From: an uncultured Verrucomicrobiales bacterium
GTDB lineage: Bacteria; Verrucomicrobiota; Verrucomicrobiia; Verrucomicrobiales; Akkermansiaceae
Assembly: GCA_947039485.1 (NCBI GenBank)
Contig: CAMQZC010000003.1
Location: 62,001 to 126,000 of the forward strand
Length of the DNA: 64,000 bases
Reading direction: 5' to 3'
A program made the position numbers and the translations under genes. Positions 9,345-17,798 of the stretch are shown piece by piece. Position 1 is the stretch's first letter; each line of letters starts with the position of its first letter. The notes below the pieces were generated by a model. The model did no database searches and was not told where the DNA came from. It saw only the letters and a program-made list of their open reading frames with translations.

Positions 9345-9944
9345 TTATTTTAATTCGTTTAGCCGATTTGCTCGTATTTCTTTCAGGAAATAATAAATGG
9401 CAGAATGCTTCATTCGGCTGCCTGTAGTCGCATGGTTAAAGAATGGCATTGCCACTATAGCAGGTAGCCACCACACATCACTTGCAGATTGTGCCGAAGA
9501 TGTAGCAAATACTTCTTTCCCTTTATAAATATGAGACATACTCCAATCTAATTGCGTGTTATGCCATACAGGTATGGTGAGTAGAGTCAAGCCAGACAAA
9601 TTAGCTAACAGCAAGCGAGTTTGCACATCAGTCCCAGAGAGATTGACTCGGAAATGATAGTGGCGCGCGCTTGCGAACCCTGTAGCGCTATAGTGAACCT
9701 TGTTAAACAAGCCACTCTCCTCAAAATCTTCGCGAACAGCTACAATAATTTCTTCTTTATCGAACCAAGCCTCTGGACCGTAGTCGTCACAGAAATCGAC
9801 AGAAAAAGTAATATCTCGTTTCTCTTGAGCTAATCCGTAGATATCACGTTGCGTGGCGCTTGGCCCATCGCCCGTACTAATTGTTGTGCATTGAGTAATG
9901 AACAGTAGTGGGCAGAGTGCCAGAATTTTATATTGTAATTTCAT
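9345..9944 (-). CDS. Hypothetical lipoprotein
   Basis: 199 residues. The N-terminal signal peptide MKLQYKILALCPLLFITQC ends in a lipobox-like FITQ-C, so it should be a lipidated envelope protein. The C-terminal half has two hydrophobic stretches (LLLANLSGLTLLTIPVW and VWWLPAIVAMPFF) and may associate with the membrane. No family is recognised. It lies 27 nt downstream of a second lipoprotein gene on the same strand. A 13-bp AT-rich tandem repeat separates the two. Confidence 0.7.
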   Translation of the reverse strand: MKLQYKILALCPLLFITQCTTISTGDGPSATQRDIYGLAQEKRDITFSVDFCDDYGPEAWFDKEEIIVAVREDFEESGLFNKVHYSATGFASARHYHFRVNLSGTDVQTRLLLANLSGLTLLTIPVWHNTQLDWSMSHIYKGKEVFATSSAQSASDVWWLPAIVAMPFFNHATTGSRMKHSAIYYFLKEIRANRLNELK

Positions 9945-9971
9945 CTATTATTTTATCTATTATTTTATCGT

Positions 9972-10505
9972 TTATCGTTTCTTTGCTAGAAAAATGACAT
10001 CATTCTTATAGAAGCCCACTCTATATTGATGATGTCGCCATTCAGTCGAGCTAGTCGTTGTCGTCCCACTATAGGAAACCGTATTGTATCCGGGCATATA
10101 TGCATCAGATATTGTTCCCGACGTATGAGAGGTAGAATTCGTTGTATGGGGCACGGTATAGCTCCGCGTTTGTGTGCCTTTTTGCGCGGATACGCATATC
10201 ACTATAGATGCCCCCTTTTGCTTTGCCAAATCTGAGAGTTCGGCTTGCGTTACCCTCGTATCAAAAAAGCTCATACTTCCAATCACGATATAGCCCGAGG
10301 CAAGGTACCGCTCTTGAGCAGCTTTAAAATCTATCACTTCAATGACTCGCGGCTGCATATCTTTTGAAATCGTCTCATAGCTTTCAAGTGGATGTGCTTC
10401 TGAATTATAATAGATTGATAAATCCCTACCATTACAAGAACAGAGCACAAGGCTAAAAATAACGGACATTATCACTGAGTTTCCTTTAATCCTCGTCTTA
10501 ATCAT
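9972..10505 (-). CDS. Hypothetical lipoprotein
   Basis: 177 residues. The signal peptide ends LVLCSC, a plausible lipobox. The mature part contains GYIVIGSMSFFDTRVTQAEL then a KGASIVICVS strand, followed by a Ser/Thr/Tyr-rich low-complexity stretch and a C-terminal beta-rich end. The pattern (IG-x-SSF, helix, then GA-x-VV) recalls small bacterial lipoproteins of unknown function. It probably forms a two-gene unit with the lipoprotein downstream. Both sit between the two XRE remnants. Confidence 0.7.
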   Translation of the reverse strand: MIKTRIKGNSVIMSVIFSLVLCSCNGRDLSIYYNSEAHPLESYETISKDMQPRVIEVIDFKAAQERYLASGYIVIGSMSFFDTRVTQAELSDLAKQKGASIVICVSAQKGTQTRSYTVPHTTNSTSHTSGTISDAYMPGYNTVSYSGTTTTSSTEWRHHQYRVGFYKNDVIFLAKKR

Positions 10506-10599
10506 TGAGATAACTGTATCTTAATTCAGCATATAGAGCAATCCTAATATCCTTATTTTGTTATTTTCATCATTCATATTAACTAGAATCATACAGCGA

Positions 10600-10853
10600 C
10601 AGAGAAACATCCAACAGGAGGTAACGTTACGCACTTTACTCAAAGAAGCGCGCAAAAAATGAACTTATCTCAAGTAGAATTAACCCTACTTTGCAAATCT
10701 CCACAATCCTTCATTTCTAAATATGAAACTGGCGAGAGGTATTTAACCTTTACCGAAGTTCTTGTTCTCTGCAAAATACTTCCTATTGACCTCCCTGCCC
10801 TTATTGAGGAAGTAGATTCCGATAGCGAAGGCGCTAGCTCTCCCCCTTTCTAA
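10600..10853 (+). pseudogene. XRE-family helix-turn-helix regulator, frameshifted and startless
   Basis: The frame from 10621 encodes VTLRTLLKEARKK and stops at TGA 10660. The -1 frame then continues MNLSQVEL...SFISKYETGER...FTEVLVLCKIL..LPALI, to 10853. Joined, they give a normal XRE HTH opening (LRTLLKEARKK-NLSQVELA-type). The break is at a run of six A (10654-10659). No ATG precedes the first part in frame. I read it as a decayed gene. Reinitiation at the ATGA or a -1 shift on the A-run is possible but less likely, since the upstream part lacks a start. A matching 3' fragment lies at 9218-9254. Confidence 0.7.
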
Positions 10854-11320
10854 ACCTTGAAGCTAACTAGCCACGCTAAGGGGTAGCTGGAGTCACATCG
10901 TAAATCTCATTGGGTATTTACGCTACATGAAAAACACTTGGGCAATTATAGCTTGATGCTTTAGCCCTCTCGAGCTTATTTCTTCATGCCATATTATGTT
11001 GCAAGCACTGCGACATAATGTCAAATTACTACGACAATTTTAGAGTGGGATATTTTATTTTTTAAAAAGGCATAAAGGCGTAGGCTCTCTTATTCTATGA
11101 AAAGAGAAAAAACAGAAAAAAACGAAACGTCTAATCAAAGGCATCTCTGCTGCTCATGCTGCCAGTATAGAACACAGCAGCCTTTACATCGAGGCGCCGC
11201 AGCCTTGACATCAGAGCACAGCACACGCTATACTGAGGTTAAGCATGTGGAGCTCAAGATTCAGCGGCTAGACAAGGCTACCGAGCAAAGCAATATTGCA
11301 CATCATTCAAAAAACACCCC
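10854..11320. other. Intergenic region upstream of scpB with an inverted repeat
   Basis: 467 bp. An imperfect inverted repeat (ATTATGTTGC / GCGACATAAT) spans 10993-11022 and could be an operator or a weak hairpin. A 75-codon open frame (11097-11324) overlaps the scpB ATG, but it is Cys/His-rich with no recognisable domain and I did not call it. Confidence 0.45.
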
Positions 11321-12115
11321 ATGATTAGTACAGAAACACAAAACAAGGTTCGATTCATCACCTTACAAAACCCACGCCATCTCAACGCGCTGAGCTCAGA
11401 GCTCTGCGCAGAAATAGAGGGGGCAATCAACGAAGCCTATCAAGAGAACTGCGTCTGCATTGTCCTGCAGGCTGAGTGCCGCAATGGAGTCTGGTCAGCA
11501 GGTCATGATATCCGCGAATTACCCCTTGATGGCAGCGACCCTCTCGCCTATGATGTCCCCCTTGAGAAGCTGCTTCGAGCCGTACAGACGGTTCCTATCC
11601 CAGTGATTGCTAGCCTCAGCGGCAGCGTCTGGGGCGGTGCCTGTGACCTTGCGCTCTCCTGCGACATGATTATCGCGGTGGATACGGCTACCTTTGCGAT
11701 CACGCCTGCCAAAATTGGTATTCCCTACAACAGCTCAGGTCTGATGCACTTCATCAACCAGCTGGGGATGAACAAGGCTCGCGAAATGTTCTTCACAGCG
11801 CAGGCACTCACCGCGCAGGAAGCTCTCAATGTCGGCCTCGTCAACCACATCACCACCACAGAAGGTCTGGATGCCATGCTGGAGGAGAAGCTCCTCGACC
11901 CCATCCGCCGCAACTCAATCCTCGCGATAAGTGCGATGAAGCGACAATTCCGAGTCCTGAGCCGCAGCACCGCCAACATCACCGCCGAGGAGCTGGAGCA
12001 CATCGGCAACTGGCGCTCTCAGGTCTATCACTCTGATGACTACCGTGAGGGTGTGACCTCCTTCATCGAAAAGCGCAGCCCCCAATACAAGGGAAATGCG
12101 CATGAGCTAGATTAA
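11321..12115 (+). CDS. scpB: Methylmalonyl-CoA decarboxylase (crotonase family)
   Basis: 264 residues. The E. coli ScpB signature is clear: FSAGHDIxELP..DPLxYDxPL (here WSAGHDIRELP, DPLAYDVPL), then GSVWGGA..L..SCDMIIA for the oxyanion hole and TPAKIGIPYN. It converts methylmalonyl-CoA to propionyl-CoA, the last CoA step of propionate formation from succinate. Propionate is a known fermentation product of Akkermansia. The gene ends at a strong terminator. The last eight codons and the following region are duplicated downstream at 13254. Confidence 0.92.
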   Translation: MISTETQNKVRFITLQNPRHLNALSSELCAEIEGAINEAYQENCVCIVLQAECRNGVWSAGHDIRELPLDGSDPLAYDVPLEKLLRAVQTVPIPVIASLSGSVWGGACDLALSCDMIIAVDTATFAITPAKIGIPYNSSGLMHFINQLGMNKAREMFFTAQALTAQEALNVGLVNHITTTEGLDAMLEEKLLDPIRRNSILAISAMKRQFRVLSRSTANITAEELEHIGNWRSQVYHSDDYREGVTSFIEKRSPQYKGNAHELD

Positions 12116-12138
12116 AAGCTCAACATCAACCTAACCAC

Positions 12139-12170
12139 AAAAGGGCTCGCTACACGCGAGCCCTTTTTTT
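12139..12170 (+). terminator. Terminator of scpB
   Basis: GGGCTCGC at 12143-12150 pairs with GCGAGCCC at 12156-12163 and is followed by seven T. In the downstream copy (13254-13518) the right half of this hairpin is missing. Confidence 0.88.
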
Positions 12171-12336
12171 GTAGCATCTCACTACCCAAGGAGGCAGGAT
12201 AGTCGATGTATACCAAGTGTTTTTATGATGGATAATAATAGCCATAAGATAAGTTCACATTTTATTCACCGTCAGGTTCACCCTGACGATATCCGTCAAC
12301 AGGCAGCTATTCAATCCTAATTGATGACTAGCAAAT

Positions 12337-12372
12337 AAAAGCCCTTATATAGTTAGCTATATAAGGGCTTTT
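12337..12372. terminator. Perfect 16-bp hairpin, copy 1
   Basis: AAAAGCCCTTATATAG (12337-12352) pairs fully with 12357-12372 around a 4-nt loop. In copy 2 the equivalent hairpin terminates tRNA-Leu on the minus strand. Here it lies between scpB and the secreted protein gene and may be an orphaned terminator. Confidence 0.75.
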
Positions 12373-12437
12373 CCAATACTACAGAGGGGGCTTTTTTCCT
12401 TGATTCTTCTGCGGCTGGCTGATACCATGAGCGCAGC

Positions 12438-13187
12438 ATGAATAAACTACTTACACTTATTATTACGCTCTTGCTTTCCGCTGGCTCCCTTTCCGCTGGC
12501 TCCTTTTCCTCGGGTTTCGAGGATGAGTCCGACGCGCTCAGTGCGGGCTATTATCACGCCACTAATAAAGCCGAGGCCTTTCATGTTCGGCTGGCCAAGC
12601 ACACGGGGCGCGGTACAGAAAGAGAGCATGTAGCTTATAACCATCGATCAGTTAAGACAGGAACACGCCTTTATTTAACGCCGCACAGCAATGGTGCCAT
12701 GAAAATTAAGCGTAAGGGTCGCTCTTGGTACATTTTGCCTGAGCACGTCGTCTCTGAGCGAGAGTACAAGCTTGCGCTCCAAGCTGCCAAAACTGCTGAC
12801 GAACTAGCCATCGCCAAGGCCACTCTCGAGCTGATAGAAGAAGACCGCCTAAAGGGCGTGCCACGTAAACCCATACCTAGAAAAGGACTAGTCGTCACCA
12901 TCCGCGAAGCATACACATTTAACGATGCTCAGCACGCTCTCGACTACTCCAACACCGACCCTAGTTTTCAAAAAGCCTTTGTGAAAAATCTCACCGCCCG
13001 TTCAGCAGCCTGCCACTGGCGGGTCATCTACTGCAGCCGCACGGGTAAAAATGAAAAGTTTTCCCGCGTCGCCGGTGTCTTCGCCCCACAGGGTTCGACC
13101 GCGGCCGAGTACGCCGGCATCGTTCGCGTCGTCACAAAAGGCGGGGCCATCGTCTACCTGCGCAAATGCGACATTGAGGGGGTTTAA
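12438..13187 (+). CDS. Secreted hypothetical protein between direct repeats
   Basis: 249 residues. The N-terminus MNKLLTLIITLLLSAGSLSA is a clear Sec signal peptide. The mature part has an acidic start (FEDESDALSAG), a basic KIKRKGRSWYILPEHVVSE segment, a helix around residues 112-135, and a C-terminal part with two cysteines (ACHWRVIYC). No family is recognised. The gene lies alone in an 870-bp segment flanked by duplicated scpB/tRNA-Leu sequence, so it was probably acquired or moved there. A secreted role at the cell surface is inferred from the signal peptide only. Confidence 0.75.
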   Translation: MNKLLTLIITLLLSAGSLSAGSFSSGFEDESDALSAGYYHATNKAEAFHVRLAKHTGRGTEREHVAYNHRSVKTGTRLYLTPHSNGAMKIKRKGRSWYILPEHVVSEREYKLALQAAKTADELAIAKATLELIEEDRLKGVPRKPIPRKGLVVTIREAYTFNDAQHALDYSNTDPSFQKAFVKNLTARSAACHWRVIYCSRTGKNEKFSRVAGVFAPQGSTAAEYAGIVRVVTKGGAIVYLRKCDIEGV

Positions 13188-13253
13188 CCCTCCTCAATCG
13201 ACGGCTGAAGCAAACTCAAGCCATCCTCTTTGATTCCATAGAGACCATGAAGG

Positions 13254-13518
13254 AGGGAAATGCGCATGAGCTAGATTAAAAGCTCAACATCAACCTAACC
13301 ACAAAAGGGCTCTCAACCCAAGGTGGCAGGATAGGCGATGTATACCAAGTGTTTTTATGATGGATAATAGTAGCCATGAGACAAGTTCACCCTTTGTTCA
13401 CCTTCAGGTTCACCCTTATAGCAGCTGTCAATAATTACCTATTCAATCCTATTTGCTGACTAGCAAATAAAAAGCCCTTATATAGTTACCTATATAAGGG
13501 CGCTTTCAATACTACAGA
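13254..13518. repeat. Right copy of the direct repeat
   Basis: 265 bp matching 12090-12385. It begins with the last codons of scpB (GNAHELD-stop), lacks about 30 bp that include the right half of the scpB terminator and the bases just after it, keeps the second hairpin (13469-13506), and runs into the 3' end of tRNA-Leu. The scpB fragment here is an untranslated relic. Confidence 0.85.
13469..13506 (-). terminator. Terminator downstream of tRNA-Leu
   Basis: GCCCTTATATAG (13474-13485) pairs with CTATATAAGGGC (13490-13501). It lies immediately after the tRNA-Leu 3' end on the minus strand, with A-rich sequence (T-run on the minus strand) beyond it. Confidence 0.75.
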
Positions 13519-13592
13519 CGGGACTCGAACCCGTACAACCGAAAAGTCGGCAGATTTTAAGTCTGCTGCGTCTACCATTCCGCCACTGTAGC
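13510..13592 (-). tRNA. tRNA-Leu (anticodon TAA)
   Basis: 83 nt, class II with a long variable arm (CGACTTTTCGGTTGT). The acceptor GCTACAG pairs with CTGTAGT (first pair G-U), the anticodon stem is GCAGA/TCTGC with loop CTTAAAA, and the T arm is ACGGG-TTCGAGT-CCCGT. CCA is not encoded. Its 3' terminal bases mark the right end of the duplicated segment. Confidence 0.95.
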
Positions 13593-13694
13593 ATCTTGTG
13601 GAAAGTAGTTTATCACATGCACTTGGGCTCTGCAAGCGTTAATCACAAGAAATAGACTTGCCTATGCCTCGTAGGCTGTTACAATCTCAGCCGT

Positions 13695-14747
13695 ATGAAT
13701 TGGAAACAATATAAAGAACTCGTCGCGGGCATCGTTTTTATCCTCATCCTTTCCGCTGGCGCCTTTGCACTCTCCGAGACGAGCTTGGTCAAGCCCCTGA
13801 AGCTCAGTCCTCTTATTCTCGGCATCTTGTTAGGAATGCTCTATGCCAACACCTTGCGCCACAAGCAACCTGCAAGCTGGTCTGCGGGCATTGGCTTCTC
13901 CTCCAAGCATATTTTGCGCTGCGGTATTGTCCTCTATGGTTTTCAAATCTCGCTGGCTGATGTGATGGCGGTTGGCTTTGAGTCGCTGCTTATTGACTGC
14001 ATCGTTGTCATTAGCACGCTCGCTCTGGGTATCTGTATTGGTAAGCTCATGCGTATGGATGAGCAAACGGCGCTCCTCTGCTCGGTGGGTAGCTCCATCT
14101 GCGGTGCTGCTGCGGTGCTTGGTGCTGAGCCTATCGTAGGCGGCAAGGCTTACAAGACGGCTGTGGCTGTCTCTACGGTGGTGATTTTTGGCACCATCGC
14201 CATGTTCCTCTACCCTGCCCTCTATCGCGCAGGTATCTTTGCCATGGATGCTCATCAGCTGGGCGTCTACACGGGGGCTACTCTACATGAGGTGGCTCAC
14301 GTCTATGGAGCTGGCGAGGCGATGAATACTGCAGGCCCTTTACTTGAGGAACTACAGGCCAGTCAGGCTGATATCCAACGCGAGGCGGTCATCGTGAAGA
14401 TGATTCGCGTGATGATGCTTGCCCCCGTACTACTGATGCTCAGCTTGATGCTGCGCAAGAAGGGTGATGCGAGCCAACAAAGCAAGGGCAAGCTCATCCT
14501 GCCACTCTTCCCCTTCCTTTTCATCGCTGTGATTGCCTTCAACTCTCTAGGCTTACTGCCTGAATCACTGGTGCTTCACCTGCGATTGATTGCGACCTTT
14601 ATGCTGACGATGGCAATGACGGCTCTGGGCGTAAACACGACGGTGAGTCAGTTTAAGCAGGCGGGGCTCAAGCCCTTCATCCTCGCACTCATCCTCTTTA
14701 TCTGGCTGAGTGTAGGTGGGTATGCGCTTGTCAAGCTACTGGCTTAA
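13695..14747 (+). CDS. YeiH/UPF0324-family membrane transporter
   Basis: 350 residues with about ten transmembrane helices. Family landmarks are LSPLILGILLGMLYAN, GIVLYGFQISL, GSSICGAAAVLGAEP and GATLHEVAHVYGAG. The family is annotated as putative sulfate exporters, but substrates are poorly established. It converges on the thioesterase gene, with the two stop codons overlapping by 4 nt. Expression is probably independent, since a tRNA lies divergently upstream. Confidence 0.9.
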   Translation: MNWKQYKELVAGIVFILILSAGAFALSETSLVKPLKLSPLILGILLGMLYANTLRHKQPASWSAGIGFSSKHILRCGIVLYGFQISLADVMAVGFESLLIDCIVVISTLALGICIGKLMRMDEQTALLCSVGSSICGAAAVLGAEPIVGGKAYKTAVAVSTVVIFGTIAMFLYPALYRAGIFAMDAHQLGVYTGATLHEVAHVYGAGEAMNTAGPLLEELQASQADIQREAVIVKMIRVMMLAPVLLMLSLMLRKKGDASQQSKGKLILPLFPFLFIAVIAFNSLGLLPESLVLHLRLIATFMLTMAMTALGVNTTVSQFKQAGLKPFILALILFIWLSVGGYALVKLLA

Positions 14748-15163
14748 TCCTCCTGAGGAGCGACTAGATCAAACCAGCTCGCAGGGATGCGACAGGGGCG
14801 GCCCTGTGGCATCCGCACAAGCGCGAGGCGCTGACGCACGCTGATGAGCTTCTTGCTATCACTCACGCGTCTCACCTCAAAGCGGAACCAGATGGAGGAT
14901 TTCTCCACAGACTCTACGATGCCCGAGGTCTGCACCTCATCGCCCATGACGGCTGGGGAGTGGTAGTCTACCTCATGGCGTACCACCACGGTAAAAAGCT
15001 GATCTTCCTTCGCCATCGTCAAGAAGTCAATACCTATTGCGAGCGCCATCTTGGTGCGGCACTCCTCTACCCAGCGCAGGTAGGCGAGGTTATGGACTAC
15101 GCCATTGCAGTCGGTGTCGTAGTACATGACTTGATAGTGAGTTGAGTACTGGGCGTTTTTCAT
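14744..15163 (-). CDS. Acyl-CoA thioesterase, YbgC/FadM (hot-dog) family
   Basis: 139 residues, single hot-dog fold. The motif YYDTDCNGVVHNLAYLRWVEE (residues 14-34) contains the catalytic aspartate of the 4-hydroxybenzoyl-CoA thioesterase-like family. It hydrolyses acyl-CoA in the cytoplasm; the chain-length preference cannot be read from sequence. The aminotransferase upstream on the same strand is separated from it by a hairpin, so they may be separate units. Confidence 0.9.
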   Translation of the reverse strand: MKNAQYSTHYQVMYYDTDCNGVVHNLAYLRWVEECRTKMALAIGIDFLTMAKEDQLFTVVVRHEVDYHSPAVMGDEVQTSGIVESVEKSSIWFRFEVRRVSDSKKLISVRQRLALVRMPQGRPCRIPASWFDLVAPQED

Positions 15164-15194
15164 CCTGAGGCAAGGGGTTGTTTAGAACGATAAA

Positions 15195-15223
15195 ATGGGC
15201 GAGAGTACTAGCCTCCCGCCCAT
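15195..15223 (-). terminator. Putative terminator of the aminotransferase gene
   Basis: ATGGGCG-A-GAG pairs with CTC-C-CGCCCAT (one internal mismatch) and is followed by TTTTA on the minus strand. Confidence 0.6.
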
Positions 15224-15247
15224 AAAATAGTAGGTTTTTAGCTCAAC

Positions 15248-16339
15248 TTACTTGAGCTTGAGCACTTCTGCAACGGAGTCTGTGATTTCCTTCATGTCAG
15301 CCATCTGCAGGTCACCCATGTGGGCGATGCGGAATGTCTTGTCCTTGAGGTCACCGTAGCCATTACCCAGCTGCATGTTGCGCTCGGCAAGCAGTGCGTT
15401 GAGTGCGGGGACGGAGATCATCTCATCGCTACCCTTAGGACGGGAATCAATCACGGTGAGAGTCTTGGAGAGGTAGGCGCGGTTAGGATAGACGGCAAAG
15501 TACTCATCAGCCCATGAGCGGACGTAAGCAGCCATCTCCTCGTGACGAGCAAAGCGATTCTCAATACCCTCGACCTTTACGATCTTCTCCAACTGAGCGT
15601 CGAGCGCATACATGAGAGAGAGGTTGGGGGTGGAGGTGTACTGGTAGTTCTTCTTGTCGATGAAGTCCCAGATGGTGCGCAGGTCAAAGTAGAGTCCGCG
15701 GTTAGGTACCTGAGCTGTGCGCTCGTATGCCTTTTGGGACATGGAGCAGATAGCGAGGCCTGGGGGGAGGGCGAGTGCCTTTTGTGTTGAGGTGATGAGC
15801 AGGTCAATGCCCAGCTTGTCTACCTCAATCTTGGAGCCAGCAACGGAGGAAACCGCATCAACGCACCAGACCACATCAGGGTGCTTCTTCATCACTTCGG
15901 CAATTTCCTCAACAGGATTTTGCACACCGGAGGATGTTTCATTATGGGTGATGGTGAGGACGTCGTACTTACCTGTTGAGAGAGCCGCTTCGACCATCTC
16001 AGGGGTCGTAGGCTGGCCTGCGACACTGTCAAACTTGTCAGCAGGGATACCGTTGGCGGTGGCCATCTGATACCACTTCTTACCAAAAGCACCTACAGAA
16101 AAGACAGCAGCGCGCTTAGCAGTGCAGCTGCGCAGGGCACCCTCCATGAGGCCAGAGCCAGAGGAGGTAGAGAGCAAGATACGGTTCTCGGTAAAGAGCA
16201 CTTTTTGCATATTCTCAGAGATGCGCTTCTGAATCTCAGAGGCTTTCTTAGAGCGATGCGCAATCATAGAACCGCTCATTTCTTGCAGGATATCCTCCGA
16301 CACAACGGTCGGACCAGGGATGAATAATTTAATAGCCAT
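15248..16339 (-). CDS. Class V PLP aminotransferase (alanine-glyoxylate type)
   Basis: 363 residues. Family features are IPGPTVVSEDIL at the start, the SSGSGLMEGAL phosphate-binding turn, VDAVSSVAG with the cofactor-contacting aspartate, and the Schiff-base lysine in STSTQKALALPPG (about residue 197). Relatives are annotated as alanine-glyoxylate, serine-glyoxylate or phosphoserine aminotransferase-like. The substrate cannot be fixed here. It is transcribed alone. Confidence 0.88.
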   Translation of the reverse strand: MAIKLFIPGPTVVSEDILQEMSGSMIAHRSKKASEIQKRISENMQKVLFTENRILLSTSSGSGLMEGALRSCTAKRAAVFSVGAFGKKWYQMATANGIPADKFDSVAGQPTTPEMVEAALSTGKYDVLTITHNETSSGVQNPVEEIAEVMKKHPDVVWCVDAVSSVAGSKIEVDKLGIDLLITSTQKALALPPGLAICSMSQKAYERTAQVPNRGLYFDLRTIWDFIDKKNYQYTSTPNLSLMYALDAQLEKIVKVEGIENRFARHEEMAAYVRSWADEYFAVYPNRAYLSKTLTVIDSRPKGSDEMISVPALNALLAERNMQLGNGYGDLKDKTFRIAHMGDLQMADMKEITDSVAEVLKLK

Positions 16340-16892
16340 AATATCAATCTAGGTCGATGTCATTGTTCTAGCATGTTTTTCTGATGCTGGCGAGCTAAAA
16401 GTTCCAAATGACTCATAAACAAAGTGACTTATCAGACGCATTAAACGAACTCACCCCCCGCTCTCTTGCTCTATCCTGAGATAGATGGAATGCAAAGTCC
16501 AAACGAAACACGAGCATAAATACCTAAGACTTACCTAGCTCAAAGCACAACATCCCATGAGCAATAAAAAACACCGGCCTCTCAAGCCTAGAATTCCTCT
16601 GACTTTTATCGTCCAATCTGACCTGAGGTGCCGCCTCCTCGGGGATAAAGCCATGTGAGCGGCTATTGCCGAGCTGCTTGCTTGGCTGCAATCTCAGCCT
16701 AGTTGGGGGAGCAGTCATGCACCAAATGAATATCTGCTATCAGACTGTGCGAGCGCAACAACAATTACAGCTTATATTATTGCGGAAAACGAGAAGGGAA
16801 ACTATGAGCCCCAATAAAACAATTATCGGCAGCCAGAGCAAGCTCTGACTGCCGAAGATGTAACTAATTAATAAAAAACAATCTATAACAAG
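16340..16892. other. Intergenic region without a convincing gene
   Basis: 553 bp. A hairpin at 16827-16854 (CGGCAG-C-CAGAG / CTCTG-A-CTGCCG) lies 39 nt beyond the orphan capsid stop and may terminate it on the minus strand. Several short open frames have no coding character. The region could be residue of a lost prophage. Confidence 0.4.
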
Positions 16893-17798
16893 TTACTCAG
16901 CGCAATTAATTTTAACAAATGCCTCCTCCTGCAGGCGGCAGGCGCCGCAGGCAAATTTCGCACGAATCTGCAAAGCCTCATCAAGGTCATCTCGCACGGA
17001 GAGCTTCACCTTAAAGTCATCCCAGATGCCGAACTGAGCGCGGCTCTTGACCCATGCCACACAGGAACGTGTGCCAGCGACAAGCGGCAGCTGCTCGGTG
17101 CGAATGATGCGGAAGCCAAGGAAAGTATCAATCTTGCCCTCAACCAGCGCACGCACGGTGTTGTAGTCAAAGCTAGAGACCTCAGGCTCCTGCAGCAGGG
17201 CCGCGATTTGGCTGCTGGTGCAGGCGAGGACAAGCTCATCACCATAGGCGCGTCGCTCATCATTCCATGCTTCAGCCTTTTGCATCATACTCAGAGCCTT
17301 GCGCAGCTTAGCTACGCTGAGGTTGGTATCCACAGCTGAGCCGTTATCCGTATAATCTTGAGCAATAACCTGTTCAGGAGCAAATGGCACGGGCACCGTG
17401 CCGTTCTCACCCTGATAGTTCGTACCAAGGAAGCTATTGAGCATCACGCTGTCCATGCAGCGAGCTGCAGCGGCGCGCAGACCCTCAATTGTCTTGGAGA
17501 TAGGCGTATCCATATCCGCGACCTTCTTGCCATCGTACTCATCATAGCCCACAGCCTTGCTGTAGATATGGGGGTACATGACACGGCGTGTCGTAGGAGC
17601 CTCATCCAAGACGGTGCTTGTCATACGAGTTGTCTTCTCATCAAAATTGAGGATGCCAAATTGGTCAAAGGCGACCATCTTGCCACTGAGATTGGACTCT
17701 ACAGTGACATACTTATCGAGGCGAGAGGCTTCTTGTTGGAGGTAAGAGCCCCACTTCTCGCTATACTTAACCTGATAATTTTGTTCGATATCAGCCAT
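16893..17798 (-). CDS. Orphan phage major capsid protein
   Basis: 301 residues. The C-terminal region (SCVAWVKSRAQFGIWDDFKV...VRDDLDEALQIRAKFACGACR) parallels that of the prophage capsid at 48876-49919 (CCAWLKNRVGVGIWKDTQFE...VDVRQRLIGSGMMGASR), and the N-terminal arm and LGTNY loop are also shared. It therefore belongs to the same capsid family but is clearly diverged. No portal, scaffold or terminase lies beside it. It is intact, so it is either a recent remnant of another phage or a retained, domesticated shell protein. Confidence 0.75.
   Translation of the reverse strand: MADIEQNYQVKYSEKWGSYLQQEASRLDKYVTVESNLSGKMVAFDQFGILNFDEKTTRMTSTVLDEAPTTRRVMYPHIYSKAVGYDEYDGKKVADMDTPISKTIEGLRAAAARCMDSVMLNSFLGTNYQGENGTVPVPFAPEQVIAQDYTDNGSAVDTNLSVAKLRKALSMMQKAEAWNDERRAYGDELVLACTSSQIAALLQEPEVSSFDYNTVRALVEGKIDTFLGFRIIRTEQLPLVAGTRSCVAWVKSRAQFGIWDDFKVKLSVRDDLDEALQIRAKFACGACRLQEEAFVKINCAE

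Larger units (their letters stand above)
12090..12385. repeat. Left copy of an imperfect direct repeat (scpB 3' end to tRNA-Leu 3' end)
   Basis: 296 bp. It starts inside the scpB 3' end (AGGGAAATGCGCATGAGC...) and ends in CAATACTACAGA, the same bases that form the tRNA-Leu 3' terminus in the other copy. Its partner is 13254-13518. The two flank the 249-residue secreted protein gene. The pattern suggests insertion of about 870 bp with duplication of the target, for example by single-crossover integration of a circle carrying this segment. Confidence 0.85.

Noticed and set aside
11097-11324. 75-codon frame overlapping the scpB start
   Set aside because: The composition (CCSCCQY, many charged residues) is not protein-like, and the overlap with the scpB ATG can arise by chance.
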